Positions 1 through 9,095 of a DNA stretch of 64,000 bases are shown piece after piece. How positions within the stretch are numbered: the first letter of the stretch is position 1; every line of letters begins with the position of its first letter. Both the position numbers and the translations under genes were made by a program. This DNA is from Agapetus fuscipes (taxonomy: Eukaryota; Arthropoda; Insecta; Trichoptera; Glossosomatidae), in NCBI GenBank assembly GCA_951799405.1, contig OX637344.1, positions 6,696,001 through 6,760,000 of the forward strand, read 5' to 3'. Below the pieces are notes generated by a model that had not been told where the DNA came from, did no database searches, and saw nothing but the letters and a program-made list of their open reading frames with translations.

Positions 1-157
1 TTGTCAGGAAACATGTAACATATTTTTAGAATGAATCCTGTGAAGTTTGATGGTGATCAAATGAACAATGGTTCTCAATTCTCAATATTTCAGCAACGAG
101 GTTGGTAAATTTTGAAACCACCCAATAGAAGAAGACCATTATATTCAACTACAATAC

Positions 158-297
158 ATAATCTTAGTTGCAAATATACATTTACATTAAAGATTCATAT
201 AAAATGCATGCTCACAAGTAGACACATGTAAGTTCACGCTTACAAATGCTGCATGTGTACCTACTCATAATTTAAAATCCAAATCTAAAATGAACAA
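158..297 (-). mobile_element. Fam-A fragment (3' half)
   Basis: Minus-strand copy of the about 260-bp Fam-A repeat, recognisable by the AATCTTAGTTGCAAATATA end, the GCATGCTCACAAGTAGACAC block and the AATCCAAATCTAAAATGAAC block. It stops where the SINE-C copy begins, so its 5' half is missing. Confidence 0.75.
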
Positions 298-298
298 C

Positions 299-528
299 CC
301 AGTAACTTTTACTTTACGCCAACTTGAAATGGATGTTATTCAGCTCCTGAGTGGCTTGACACTCATTTCTTATGAAGGCTGAGTAAGCCTTGCCGGTATT
401 TTATTTTGGGTTAGAAATAAACACTGAAACGAGAAATAATTTCTGACAACTTCAGTGGGATTCTAACTCGAGATCTCGGCATGGAATGCAGTTACTCTAC
501 CAACTAAGCTATAGACCGGACTTTTTAC
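299..528 (-). mobile_element. SINE-C copy
   Basis: Minus-strand tRNA-headed SINE. Read in reverse it has a tRNA-like head with a degraded A box (AGCTTAGTTGG) and a degraded B box, then the family body (AAATTATTTCTCGTTTCAGT, AAATACCGGCAAGGCTTACT). The 3' end with the CGCCACATGCGACC block is missing. Confidence 0.8.
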
Positions 529-556
529 AAATATGGTGGATCGATATCGGTTTGGT

Positions 557-1105
557 TAGGGGTAAGCAACCTGCGGCTCACCAGCCACATGCGGCTCTTT
601 GGGTGTGAAGTTACGGCTCTTTAGCTTCATACGCAAATATAAAAAAAACACAGAATTATACTTCTGATCGAAAAAAACTAAATCGTTCTGAATCGATTAA
701 CGATCTCTCCGCTACTTGTACTCGCTTTTCACCCTCCCCCCGCCCCATCGACGCTATTTATTGTTGGCAAAAAAACATTTGTGGCTCTTTACAAATCCAA
801 ATCCAAAATAAGATATGTATCATTTGAGATTCACATCAAATGCATTCCCATAAGCAGACACGCATAATTTCGCGCTCACACATACCGCATGTGGAACTAC
901 AATATAAAAACCCAATCTTAAATGAACATAAGCCCTGCAACTCTTGCCGACCTTCCCTGAAACAGGGGCGACATTGGCAAAGTGAACCATTTTTTACAGT
1001 ATGGGTGGTCAGCCTCATACCAACCTATAAGTCAAGGAAAAGCTTTGAAATTTGTAAATTGTAATTTTTGGCTCTTCCGACTCAAAAGGTTGCCGACCCC
1101 TGGCC
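557..1105. mobile_element. Degraded hAT-like DNA transposon
   Basis: The right end, read inward on the minus strand, starts CAGGGGTCGGCAACCTTTTG. The left end reads TAGGGGTAAGCAACCTGCGG, so the ends form diverged inverted repeats. CAGGGGTCGGCAACC-type ends are known from hAT relics. The inside repeats GGCTCTTT. I see no convincing 8-bp target duplication. A Fam-A copy is inserted inside and no coding capacity remains. Confidence 0.55.
806..1037 (-). mobile_element. Fam-A copy nested in hAT-like element
   Basis: Nearly full minus-strand Fam-A. It runs from the degraded tail through the CCCTGAAACAGGGG hairpin to ACCAACCTATAAGTCAAGGA, the reverse complement of the family 5' boundary. Confidence 0.85.
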
Positions 1106-1423
1106 TAGACAAAAGTTCCAAATTAAAAAATGTTATTCAAGTATTCCAAGTTGAATTTTAGAAATGTAAGAAAGCTTTTATATCCCGCACTTATAAAAAA
1201 TACGATAAACGAAAGTTCGTAGGTCACAACTAGAAGACCATATTGAAATATATTATTATTATTAAAACCTTTTATTGAAACATACTTTTAATTAAAATAT
1301 ACATAATATAGTTGTTTTTTCAAAAACCGCATTTCTGTAAAATTATATACTCACCACAAATTTAAAGATCGTTTTTTTCTCGGCGGTTAAACGTCTTTCT
1401 TCTATGTGACAATGGTCCAAACG
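1106..1423. other. Unassigned AT-rich stretch
   Basis: About 320 bases of AT-rich sequence with ATT runs. I see no gene, RNA or clear repeat family member in it. Confidence 0.5.
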
Positions 1424-1745
1424 CAAAAACGCAAACGCAACTAAGCTACACATATAGTGTAACTTCTTGCCGCGTTATCCCCGAAGGGGTCGCATGTGGC
1501 GAGTTGAACCTATTTATTTTTACAGGTAAGGGGGCCGGCCTTACGCCAACCACTTCAGTTGAAGTGGAGGTTTCCCAGCTCCCGAGAGTGCTGGTACTCA
1601 TTTCTTGTGAAGGCTGAGTAAACCTTGCCGGTATTTTACTTTGGGGTTTGAAATAAACACCGAAACGGGAAATCATTTCTGACACCCTCGGTGGGATTCG
1701 AACCCGAGCTTTCGGCATGGAATGCAAGCACTCTACCAAGATAAA
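1424..1745 (-). mobile_element. SINE-C, nearly full length
   Basis: Well preserved minus-strand copy. In element sense the head has CTTGGTAGAGTGCTTG (A-box region) and a perfect B box GGTTCGAATCC. The body follows with GAAATGATTTCCCGTTTCGG, the GAAACCTCCACTTCAACTG block and CGCCACATGCGACCCCTTCG. It ends near a GCAAACGCAA-like repeat. The first bases of the tRNA head are lost. Confidence 0.9.
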
Positions 1746-2163
1746 CAAAATGTTTGCCTTTTACCTAACCCGGCCGTGCGACTTACAATTTTGTTGTCAA
1801 TAGAAAATGTTCCGTGTGCACTACCTAAAACTTTCACTTATTGAAATAATGGATAGAGCACATTTTAAATGTGGGGAAAAAATGAGAATTCACTTGGCCG
1901 GGATAAAGACAGGACAGGGAGTCAAAAATTCAACATAAATTAAACACTTTTATGGAGATAGTTGAAAAAACACTTAAGTGCATCATATTGTATGAAGCAT
2001 TTTCCCCAACTGCATACGTTTCACAGTGCGGTTACATTGAAAAATATTCCTGATTGTTTGGAATACATTTATTTCTTCACTTTGCTCAAAGAGTATAGTG
2101 AATTTTATAGATTAGTTCTTTAATTATATGATTATAAAATTTAATTTATTGTTTATATTCTTT
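1746..2163. other. Unassigned stretch
   Basis: No open frame or repeat that I can classify. The GGCCG-containing pieces resemble short motifs elsewhere in the window, but not over enough length to call. Confidence 0.4.
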
Positions 2164-2418
2164 TCTTGTATAGGTCAATATGCATCTGACCAACTATAAA
2201 TAGAAAATGGTTCACTCTGCCAATGTCACCCCTGTTTCAGGGAAGGTCAGCAAAGAGTTGCAGGGTGTATGTTCATTTGAGATTTGGGTTTTTATGTTGT
2301 AGGTTCACACGCAGAATGTGCAAGTGTGAACTTATACGTGTCTGCTTGTGGGCATGCACTTAATGTGAATTCTAAATGTAACAATTATATCCATGCAACT
2401 TAGAATAGATTAGATGAG
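2164..2418 (+). mobile_element. Fam-A copy
   Basis: Plus-strand copy with a diverged 5' end (ATAGGTCAATATGCATCTGA). It keeps the CCCTGTTTCAGGGAAGGTCA hairpin region, GTGAACTTATACGTGTCTGC, and a tail of degenerate TTAGA units. Confidence 0.85.
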
Positions 2419-2424
2419 TGACGT

Positions 2425-2683
2425 TACATAGCCGATTTTTTTATCTTAAATATAAATGGAGCACCGCAATCGATTTTCCCTATGCTTGGCTCTGCTGCTT
2501 AACAGTTATACCTAGACCTTTTTTTTTAGAAAACGTGAAGATTAACCTAGAGATAAATTGTGTGAAGCTTGATTCCGATTAGCACACTTTTTTTTTTGAT
2601 CCTGTTGTTTCCTCTTTTATCTGTAGAAAAAAAATGATACCACATGCCCAAATGGCGTAGTGAAACACGCCGGGTACTGCTAG
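2425..2683 (+). mobile_element. Helitron 3' end
   Basis: Positions 2654-2671 form a hairpin, GGCGT/ACGCC around an 8-nt loop. It is followed by GGGTACTGCTAG and then T. A short GC-rich hairpin about ten bases before a CTAG end, with a T after it, is the established Helitron 3' signature. The 5' end is not defined; the start given is only the edge of the preceding repeat. No Rep/helicase coding is visible, so it is a non-autonomous or truncated copy. Confidence 0.6.
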
Positions 2684-2892
2684 TTTATAATAAAGGAAAT
2701 TGAAAAACAAATAATGCTACTGTATTTCTTCATGTTTTTTTTCATTCCCTAACTTTTCTTTGAAAAAAAAATGGATGTAAAAAAAAGTTAAATCGTCATT
2801 TCTTTGTATTCGTTTAATTTAGAGAACATCATAATCAATAAATAATAAATTAAGAACCTAGAAATCTCAATGTTATGTATCGTTTTTATTAT

Positions 2893-3155
2893 TCCTTGAC
2901 TTATAGGCTGGTATTGGGCTAACCACCTATACTGTAAGAAATGGTTCACTTTGCAAATGCCGCCCCTGTTTCAGAGAAGAACTGCAAAATTTGAAGGGTT
3001 CATGTCCATTTGAGGGTTGGATTTTTATTTGTAGGTACGTAAATATGCAAGCATTTGTAAGCGTGAACTTACACGTCATATCTATGAATGTAATGAATTA
3101 TGAATAAAATGAATCTGAAATGTTAAAATATCTTTGCAACTCAGATTAAAGATTA
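2893..3155 (+). mobile_element. Fam-A copy, full length
   Basis: Plus-strand copy starting at the common boundary TTCCTTGACTTATAGG and ending TTTGCAACTCAGATTAAAGA. Confidence 0.9.
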
Positions 3156-4001
3156 ATTTTAACTGCTTTACAAAAATATAGGTATTATCTCGAATTTATA
3201 ATTTTCAAAAATCTTTAATTATTCCAGGGATTTTAATATTTCATTCTTACCCAGGAAATCACAGCACCACAAGAAAGGCGATTTTCTTCTTCTAATTGCA
3301 TAATATCGGAGAGAACCGGCACAAACAATTTTTATAATATCAGATATACCGGCGAAATTTGACGCAATGCGGCCCAAGTTAGTGGCACTTGACAAAACTA
3401 CACTGAAAGATTATTAATTAACTTGGTTAACTATTGATTGACGCACAGCCTCGGGTTAATGTTGAATGGTGTGGATTAACGGAGCTAAGTTCCGGCGAAG
3501 TACATTTTGTGACGAGGTTTTCGGACTTCGATGCAAGGTGATGTTACCCTAGCCATGTGCAGAAATCAGCTGACTTTTGAAGGCATTGCGCATGTGTGGA
3601 AAATTGACTTGCCAAAATGGTTGGACGTGAAAATGATGCCAATTCAAAATCTTGTTATTGTTACCATTTCAGTTTGTCAATTGTGTGATTGATACGAAGT
3701 CAGTGTAATTTCATTAAAATGTATTTACATATTGACACTTTAAATAAATGCTCCTTTTTCCTATTTTCTACGAGAGAAAACACCATAAAAGTTTAAAGCT
3801 TCTGTAGTTTAGAAGGTTTTTATGAGCACTTTCTTATAATTTATTATCTATGAGAAGTTACACACAAAAAAATGATTTATCCACGATTTCTCAAATCAGT
3901 GATGCAGCATTTATTCAGTTTTACCTTCAAGGTTGCGATATGGGCTTATTTCAAAAAAGTATTTTCATGGTAATTTATATTTTGGATAAATATAAGTCTA
4001 T
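3156..4001. other. Mostly unassigned; shared repeat at 3745-3845
   Basis: Most of this stretch has no recognisable content. Bases about 3745-3845 (TTTTTCCTATTTTCTACGAG onward) match, in inverse orientation, about 32760-32860, so this part is a dispersed repeat. The following TTTATTCAGTTTTACCTTCA also has a counterpart near 32890. Confidence 0.5.
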
Positions 4002-4247
4002 AATAATCTATAATCTAAGTTGCAAGGATATATTCATTCAAAGCTCTCAGATGTATGCCCACAAACAAACACGTGTAGTTCGCGCTTACAAATGCTGATT
4101 ATGTACTTACAAATAAAATCCAAACCTCAAATGAACATAAGCCCTGCAACTCTTGCCGACATTCCCTGAAACAGGGGTGACATTGGCAAAGTGAACCATT
4201 TTTTACAGTATGGGTGGTCAGCCTCATACCAACCTATAAGTCAAGGA
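4002..4247 (-). mobile_element. Fam-A as 3' end of RTE-a LINE
   Basis: Full minus-strand Fam-A. On the minus strand it lies directly downstream of the RTE-a carboxy-terminal frame at 4373-4639, separated by a spacer that recurs at 46859-46980 and 28325-28397. The Fam-A sequence is therefore the 3' untranslated end of this LINE copy. Confidence 0.85.
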
Positions 4248-4645
4248 ATACGAGTAAAAAATAACATTTAAGTATAAGAAAACAACAAAACCTTAAAAAT
4301 AAATCTATACAAAAAAAGTAAAAAAAAAAGAAATGTCTTATGCAAAAAATGTAGCAAGCCAATAAACCAACATTAAAAATCAGCATTGCAGATTAGCCGC
4401 CACTTCTTCCTGTCCTTGCATACTTCTTTCATTTCATCCAGAGTCATAACCTTTTTCATACAAGTCCTCCTTTTATTATGACTCTGGATATCCCATTCAT
4501 TCGCTATTTCAGAGATTTGATCCTTCCATACTTTTCTCGGTCTTCCTCTACCACGACATCCATCTATTCTAGCAACATACACTTTCTTCGTCAATATTTC
4601 ATCACTCATTCTCTCCAAATGCCCGAACCATCTTAACATAAGTAA
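4248..4645 (-). mobile_element. RTE-a LINE, carboxy-terminal fragment plus 3' spacer
   Basis: Minus-strand open frame 4639-4373 encodes 88 residues typical of the extreme carboxy terminus of RTE-like LINE polyproteins. It has WFGHLERM near the amino end, GRGRPRKVW in the middle and KDRKKWRLIC at the end, before a stop. In intact elements this lies downstream of the reverse transcriptase, so the protein is a 5'-truncated relic. About 120 bases of 3' spacer (AAGGTTTTGTTGTTTTCTTA on the minus strand) lead into Fam-A. The frame is intact over this length, which suggests a fairly young copy. Confidence 0.85.
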
Positions 4646-5772
4646 GTGATAACTATTTATAGTTTAAAAATTTTTGAGGAATTCAAAAACACTCATTCAT
4701 ATTCTTTCATAATTGCCATATAAAACTATTTTAATGTTAATAGAATTTTTACTGAATATTTTACCTACCTAACTGAATTTTATACCTCTTGACCAATTTT
4801 ATTTATTTTTTATTATTAAAATAGACTTATAATAAATTAATTAGTTATTACCAAATAGATCTTCTCTTACTTGTTTAATTTATTTTATTTTATTAATTTA
4901 AAATTTTACTGTATGTTTTTACCTACCTGACTATCATTTATACCTATTGACTAAATTTCATAAAATAAAATTTCTTTTCTGTAATCAATAATCATACCCA
5001 GGCTCCTGTCACTGGGAACAAATGAACCAGCATTCTAAAATTAAATATGATTTCAAGCAGAAACTCATAGAGATATTGCCTTGACAGTTGTCTCTGTCTG
5101 ACACATATGCTTCAAATTCACGCCCTGATCCCAAATGAGAAAGCTATATTTTGTAAGCTTCTTTTACATGCAAACTTCCAAAAAAATACGCTAGATGGCA
5201 AGTAATCATTAAAATGAGGGTAGGTAGTTTTTTTTTAAATTCAAATTTTGTTCCAATGAAACATGTGACAGAAGAAATTCGCTGATTTTTGTTTAATGGC
5301 GTCTGCTGAAAAAAATGACAAAATTTTGTTTTTCAAATTATAAATGAAAATAGTGTTTTTTAAGTCATTGATTGGACAATTCTTATGATTTTGAAGTGTT
5401 TTCAAGAAATGTGTCCACCGTAAGTGGTAGTGGAAAACCAAGTAAGTAGCAGTTTATCTTATACTTCCTAATGTGTCATCGATTTTGTAAAATGTTTGAG
5501 AAATATGCTCATGGCTTGGATTCAGTTTTCATGGACGGGCATGATTTTTTATTTTGATATTTTCAATGTATTTTCGACTTATTTATATCTAAGTAGTACC
5601 AGCAAGGTTTATGAGCTTTCATAAGAAATGAAAACCTTTTCTGAGCAAGAAAACTTCCTTTGTATTCTAGATCGATGAAATTAACGTAATTATCATATTT
5701 TGGACCTTGGTTTTATCTCGCGAATTTGTAACCTATTTATAAACTAATTATTATTTTTTATTTTTGTTTCAG
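4646..5772. other. Unassigned AT-rich region; PLE-like fragment at 4652-4700
   Basis: Bases 4652-4700 are the inverse of part of 7119-7165 (TAAAAATTTTTGAGGAATTC), a PLE-like tail. The rest is AT-rich and I see no reliable repeat. Two donor-like GTAAGT sites lie near 5419 and 5443, with stop-riddled sequence before them. Confidence 0.4.
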
Positions 5773-5924
5773 AAATTGAGTTGCTAACAGCTAACAACCT
5801 CGAAAACAGTGAAGACCACCATGTCGTTTTGAGGATTTTTTCTAGTCATGAAAGCGAAACGTCGGCAGATAAAAAAAGGTTGAAAAAGACCCACAAGAAC
5901 ACAGAAGAAAAATTTAACTTTTAA
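5773..5924 (+). CDS. Candidate terminal coding exon, function unknown
   Basis: A long pyrimidine tract ending TTTTTGTTTCAG (to 5772) is followed by 49 open codons from 5775 to a TAA at 5922-5924. The translation starts IELLTANNLENSEDHH and ends with a lysine-rich acidic stretch (residues about 30-48, including DKKRLKKTHK). The acceptor is good. No matching upstream exon or poly(A) signal is clear; donor-like sites near 5419 and 5443 follow sequence with stops. I do not recognise the peptide. It could be a decayed exon of a pseudogene or chance. Confidence 0.22.
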
Positions 5925-6353
5925 ACCTAAAAACCGATCATGAAAGTGAATGTGAAAGTGTAAAACTTTACTTAAAACCTGTGTTGTTTTACTACGAGTT
6001 TTTAGGTTAAATGGAAACTGTGGATACAATCATAATTAAATTAGTATTACAACTATGTACTTTAAATTGTTTAATTATAATAATGAGAAAACATTGTCGG
6101 TGTTATGACCAAGGGGACCAAGCGGCCGATCTTTCTAGCGTATTTGGAATGAAATAACGTTGGTTCGATCTCTGCTTGGGTCACTTGACTGTAACTTTGA
6201 CCCTGGTTCAACGGATGTTATTGGGTAAATATGAATTAATAATTCATTAATATAAACAATAATGAATTATTAATTGATGATATTAATACCTAATTATTTA
6301 ATAATTCAAATGGGTAAAAACAAAGTTTTAATTCACTTATTTATTTATTTTTT

Positions 6354-6394
6354 GTGCTCGAACATTTTCGCCTAATGAGGCATCTTCAGGAGTA
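6354..6394 (-). ncRNA. Hammerhead-ribozyme-like motif (left arm)
   Basis: On the minus strand: CTGAAGA core, GCC/GGC stem II with a 6-nt loop, GAAAA, and a three-pair stem I (CTC/GAG). CUGANGA and GAAA are the invariant boxes of hammerheads. The stem III region is AATGTT, and the C-to-T change weakens it. Probably inactive or degraded. Confidence 0.4.
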
Positions 6395-6401
6395 ACCATT
6401 C

Positions 6402-6441
6402 TGCTCCTGAAGATGCCTCATTAGGCGAAAATGTTTGAGTA
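6402..6441 (+). ncRNA. Hammerhead-ribozyme-like motif (right arm)
   Basis: CTGAAGA at 6407-6413, stem II GCC 6415-6417 with GGC 6424-6426, GAAA at 6427-6430, and stem I GCTC 6403-6406 with GAGT 6437-6440 (last pair a G-U wobble). One unpaired T lies before stem II. Stem III is minimal, as in PLE-type hammerheads that are thought to work as dimers. Confidence 0.45.
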
Positions 6442-6620
6442 CAAAAAATAAATACATAAGTGAATTAAAACTATGTTTAAACCCATTTGAATTTTTAAAT
6501 AATTAAAAATGGACTTTTACTGTGTTAATAGTTCAACACTAAAAAATATATTAATACCTGCTTCTGGCCAGGCAGAATAGGTTGGTGAATTGCATTCCTC
6601 TTCACAAATGTATTTTAAAA

Positions 6621-7034
6621 AAAAACATGGAAATATTTTTTCCAAAAGACGTTTCAAACTGACCGAAAGTAAATGTTTCAAGTTTATATGATCATTTTCT
6701 ATTTTTCGTAGACATAATCCATCATATTATTTATTAATGTACAAACTTTATTTCATTGTAAATTTGTATTATAATTCACTCCTTAAAATGTTAATAAAAA
6801 ATATATTTAAAAATAACGTTGTTTTTCTTTTGAAATAAGTATGGCAGAAACAAAAAATATTATTTTTAAAGAAGAAGAAGAAGTCCCCAGGGGGGGTTTT
6901 GTAGGAAAAACTTTTGCCCCGAAGTATAGATGACTTTTTACTATTTCCATATACCTTGTTTTTCCTACATAATGCACTGAAACAGGGTTGAGTGGCACAT
7001 CTATAATACGTAGTATTATAGTATACTTATCTAT
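6621..7034. other. Unassigned AT-rich stretch
   Basis: No gene or classifiable repeat seen. A GAAGAAGAAG run near 6871 may be a simple repeat. Confidence 0.4.
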
Positions 7035-7200
7035 GATCATACCTGATGATGACCTTCTAGGTCGAAAACGTTAGTGACTTACTCTAAAGATTGTAATCTT
7101 TTTAAATATATTCATGTGAAAATAAACAGTGTTTTTGAATTCCTCAAAAATTTTTAAACTATAACAGTATGAATTTTCACAGTGTTAATACACAAACAAT
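7035..7200 (+). mobile_element. PLE-like terminal fragment
   Basis: Starts with a hammerhead-like core and continues into GAAAATAAACAGTGTTTTTG and the tail TTTTCACAGTGTTAATACAC. That tail is shared with 6520, 51030 and 53535. Confidence 0.55.
7036..7080 (+). ncRNA. Hammerhead-ribozyme-like motif
   Basis: CTGATGA at 7043-7049, one T, stem II GACC/GGTC (7051-7054 with 7060-7063), and GAAAACGTTA at 7064-7073. The palindrome AACGTT would form stem III between two copies, with A7073 at the expected cleavage position. Stem I is weak (three pairs including a wobble). Confidence 0.45.
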
Positions 7201-7502
7201 ACAAAATATGATAACTATTTATTTAAAAAAATATATACATGTGATTGATACAAGGTAAGTGCGTGCGAAAAATAATGTTTTTTGTAAAGTCTACATCTAT
7301 ACCTACCTACGTCTATTTTAAATTAAACTTTAGTCTTTTCGTCATGTTAAATATGAGATTGATTGAAATTGAGAAAATATGGGAAAATTGATGTTGAGAA
7401 CGATGTGAATCGCCCTTGAGGTGATTTTTCACACTACGACACTAAAGAAAAAAGTCCTATAAATTAAAAAAAAATTGGGCAAAGTTAATATCAAACAGGG
7501 TT

Positions 7503-7610
7503 ATTCACAAAATATTTAATCCATAGCTGACCCGTGGATCATTGTTCTTTGTATGAAAAAATTATGCGAGGTGGCGGTTGAGCCAAGGCAAAAAGGTGTA
7601 TGAAAACTGT
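7503..7610 (+). mobile_element. MITE-6 fragment
   Basis: Begins GTTATTCACAAAATATTTAA, then CCATAGCTGACCCGTGGATC and GGTGGCGGTTGAGCC. These blocks recur at 32669-33013, 35193-35293 and, inverted, at 19432-19660. Confidence 0.55.
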
Positions 7611-7788
7611 CAAATGAAAAATGTTGTTACTTTATTAAATATTTATTATCTCTTTTTGGATGTATGTCGCTGTATCCAGGTGTGTTTTTTTCACTGTGTT
7701 CCCTACTTACTTTCGATGGCAAGTTCATTACTATGGGAAGAATCGGACATAGGTACTTCATCTATATCTTTTATTTTTATTGACTGTA

Positions 7789-8043
7789 TTCCTTGACTTA
7801 TAAGTTGGTATAAGGCTGACCACCCATACTGTAAAAAATGATTCACTTTGCCAATGTCACCCCTGTGTCAGGGAAGGTCGGCAAAAGTCGGTTGTAGGGT
7901 TTATGTTCCTTTGAGGTTTGGATTTTATTTGTAAGTGCACATTTAGCATTTGTAAGCGCGGACAACGAGTGTTTGTTTGTGGGCATGCCTTTGATATGAG
8001 CTTTAAATGTTCATATATCTTTTGCAACTTAGATTATAGATTA
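7789..8043 (+). mobile_element. Fam-A copy, full length
   Basis: Starts at the common boundary (TTCCTTGACTTATAAG) and ends in TTAGATTATAGATTAT. An extra CGG lies after the hairpin region. Confidence 0.9.
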
Positions 8044-8045
8044 TC

Positions 8046-8335
8046 ATCTTCTTCTTCTTCGTGTCAGCTTCACATCGTATTGGCCCAGTAACGAGCGATG
8101 TCTACAGCTCTTTGGTTTCCCGCAAAGAGATCATCCATGGAGCAGCTTGTCGGACAGGAGGGACAACATCGCAGGTGCTCCATAGTTTGCTGAGCTCCAC
8201 ACTCACATAATGTAGAGTCCTCCCGTCCTAGAAATCCCCAGGTCAACATGTTGATTATCATTATATACAGACTGTAGCATCTTGGTATTTTTCTTGTCTG
8301 CACTCTCTGATTTGTCATGGGGTGAGTATTTAATT
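8046..8335 (-). mobile_element. LINE carboxy-terminal fragment, Jockey/R1-like
   Basis: Minus-strand frame (8318-8070) holds a cysteine/histidine cluster, CECGAQQTMEHLRCCPSC, followed by CSMDDL and a terminal ARYWAN. C-x-C-x8-H-x4-C type motifs at the end of insect non-LTR reverse transcriptase polyproteins are well known. The tail on the minus strand is a GAA repeat (AAGAAGAAGAAG), typical of microsatellite-ended LINEs. The reverse transcriptase domain is missing, so this is a 5'-truncated relic. Confidence 0.75.
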
Positions 8336-8579
8336 AGACGCATGCGCACTGAAAAGTTCAGATGTTGTGACTTCACGTGAGCTTTTGAAAAACACGCGAT
8401 CTGAAAACGCAATCACGAGATTAATATTTATTATAAGCTTAAATTCGTAAAACATCGGGAAGTACATTTATAGAGTGTAATGATTTATCGAACTTTTGTT
8501 TTTAGAATAAGCCAGATAAGGAAATTGGCCAGATTCTAATTTCAGGAAGTAATTTTTAAACTTGATATCTTTTAATATT

Positions 8580-8815
8580 TTTAAGGGTTTGGTGGTTTAC
8601 ACAGTGAAAGTCCATTGTATATTAATTAAATAAAACGTATTTTAAATTCACTTTTATATTCTTTAACTTTGTCAAACGTTTCCGCCTAAAAAGGCATCAT
8701 CAGGACAATGAGTTAAAGAATAAGGATAATAAAGAATAATAAAGAAAGTTAAAGAATATAAAAGTGAATTTAAACTGCGTTTTATTTAATTGAAATATAA
8801 CATTGATTTCTTTTG
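8580..8815 (-). mobile_element. PLE-like palindromic element
   Basis: Arms near 8622-8668 and 8742-8800 are inverted repeats containing TTTAAATTCACTTTTATATT. The minus-strand tail is CTTTCACTGTGTAAACC. A hammerhead-like core lies between the arms at 8669-8708. Confidence 0.6.
8669..8708 (-). ncRNA. Hammerhead-ribozyme-like motif, best core
   Basis: On the minus strand: stem I TTGTC paired perfectly with GACAA (five pairs); canonical CTGATGA box (complement at 8697-8703); stem II TGCC with GGCG around TTTTTA; GAAA; and a minimal ACGT stem III followed by T. All invariant boxes of the hammerhead are present. Confidence 0.6.
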
Positions 8816-8849
8816 ATTAGCGATTTTTACACCTAGTTATTATTTTAAA

Positions 8850-9095
8850 TTAAGGTTGTCTCCTTGCTGTAAAAAATGGTTCACTTTTGCCAATGCCACC
8901 CCGTTTCAGGGAAAGGCGGCAGGAGTTGCAAAGCAAGGTTTATGTTCATGTGAGTTTTATTTATTTTTATGCACATATTATGCAGAATGAACAGGCGCGA
9001 ACCTACATGTGCCTGTCTTTGGGCATGCATTTAATATGAGCCTTAAATGTTAACATATCTTTGCAGCTTAGATTATTATAGATAGATAGGACCGT
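8850..9095 (+). mobile_element. Fam-A subfamily 2 copy
   Basis: Diverged version with CACCCCGTTTCAGGGAAAGG in place of the usual hairpin, and GCGAACCTACATGTGCCTG. Related copies lie at 12590, 55255 and 62036. The 5' end is shortened. Confidence 0.8.

Larger units (their letters stand above)
6292..6547. mobile_element. Palindromic PLE-like insertion with 12-bp target duplication
   Basis: The arms at 6303-6392 and 6404-6493 are near-perfect inverted repeats of 90 bases around an 11-base spacer. They are followed by a tail, AAAAATGGACTTTTACTGTG. Each arm holds a hammerhead-like core in opposite orientation. Inverted terminal segments, hammerhead motifs and variable target duplications are known for Penelope-like elements. 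The assignment rests on those features, because no reverse transcriptase is present. Confidence 0.6.
6096..6620 (+). mobile_element. SINE-E copy split by an insertion
   Basis: tRNA-headed SINE starting GTCGGTGTTATGACCAAGG, with a B-box-like GGTTCGATCTC and the body GACCCTGGTTCAACGGATG. It ends TCTGGCCAGGCAGAATAGG. It is interrupted at 6292-6547 by a PLE-like palindrome flanked by the 12-bp duplication ATATTAATACCT at 6280-6291 and 6548-6559. Comparison with the uninterrupted copy at 29299 shows the join exactly. Confidence 0.88.
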
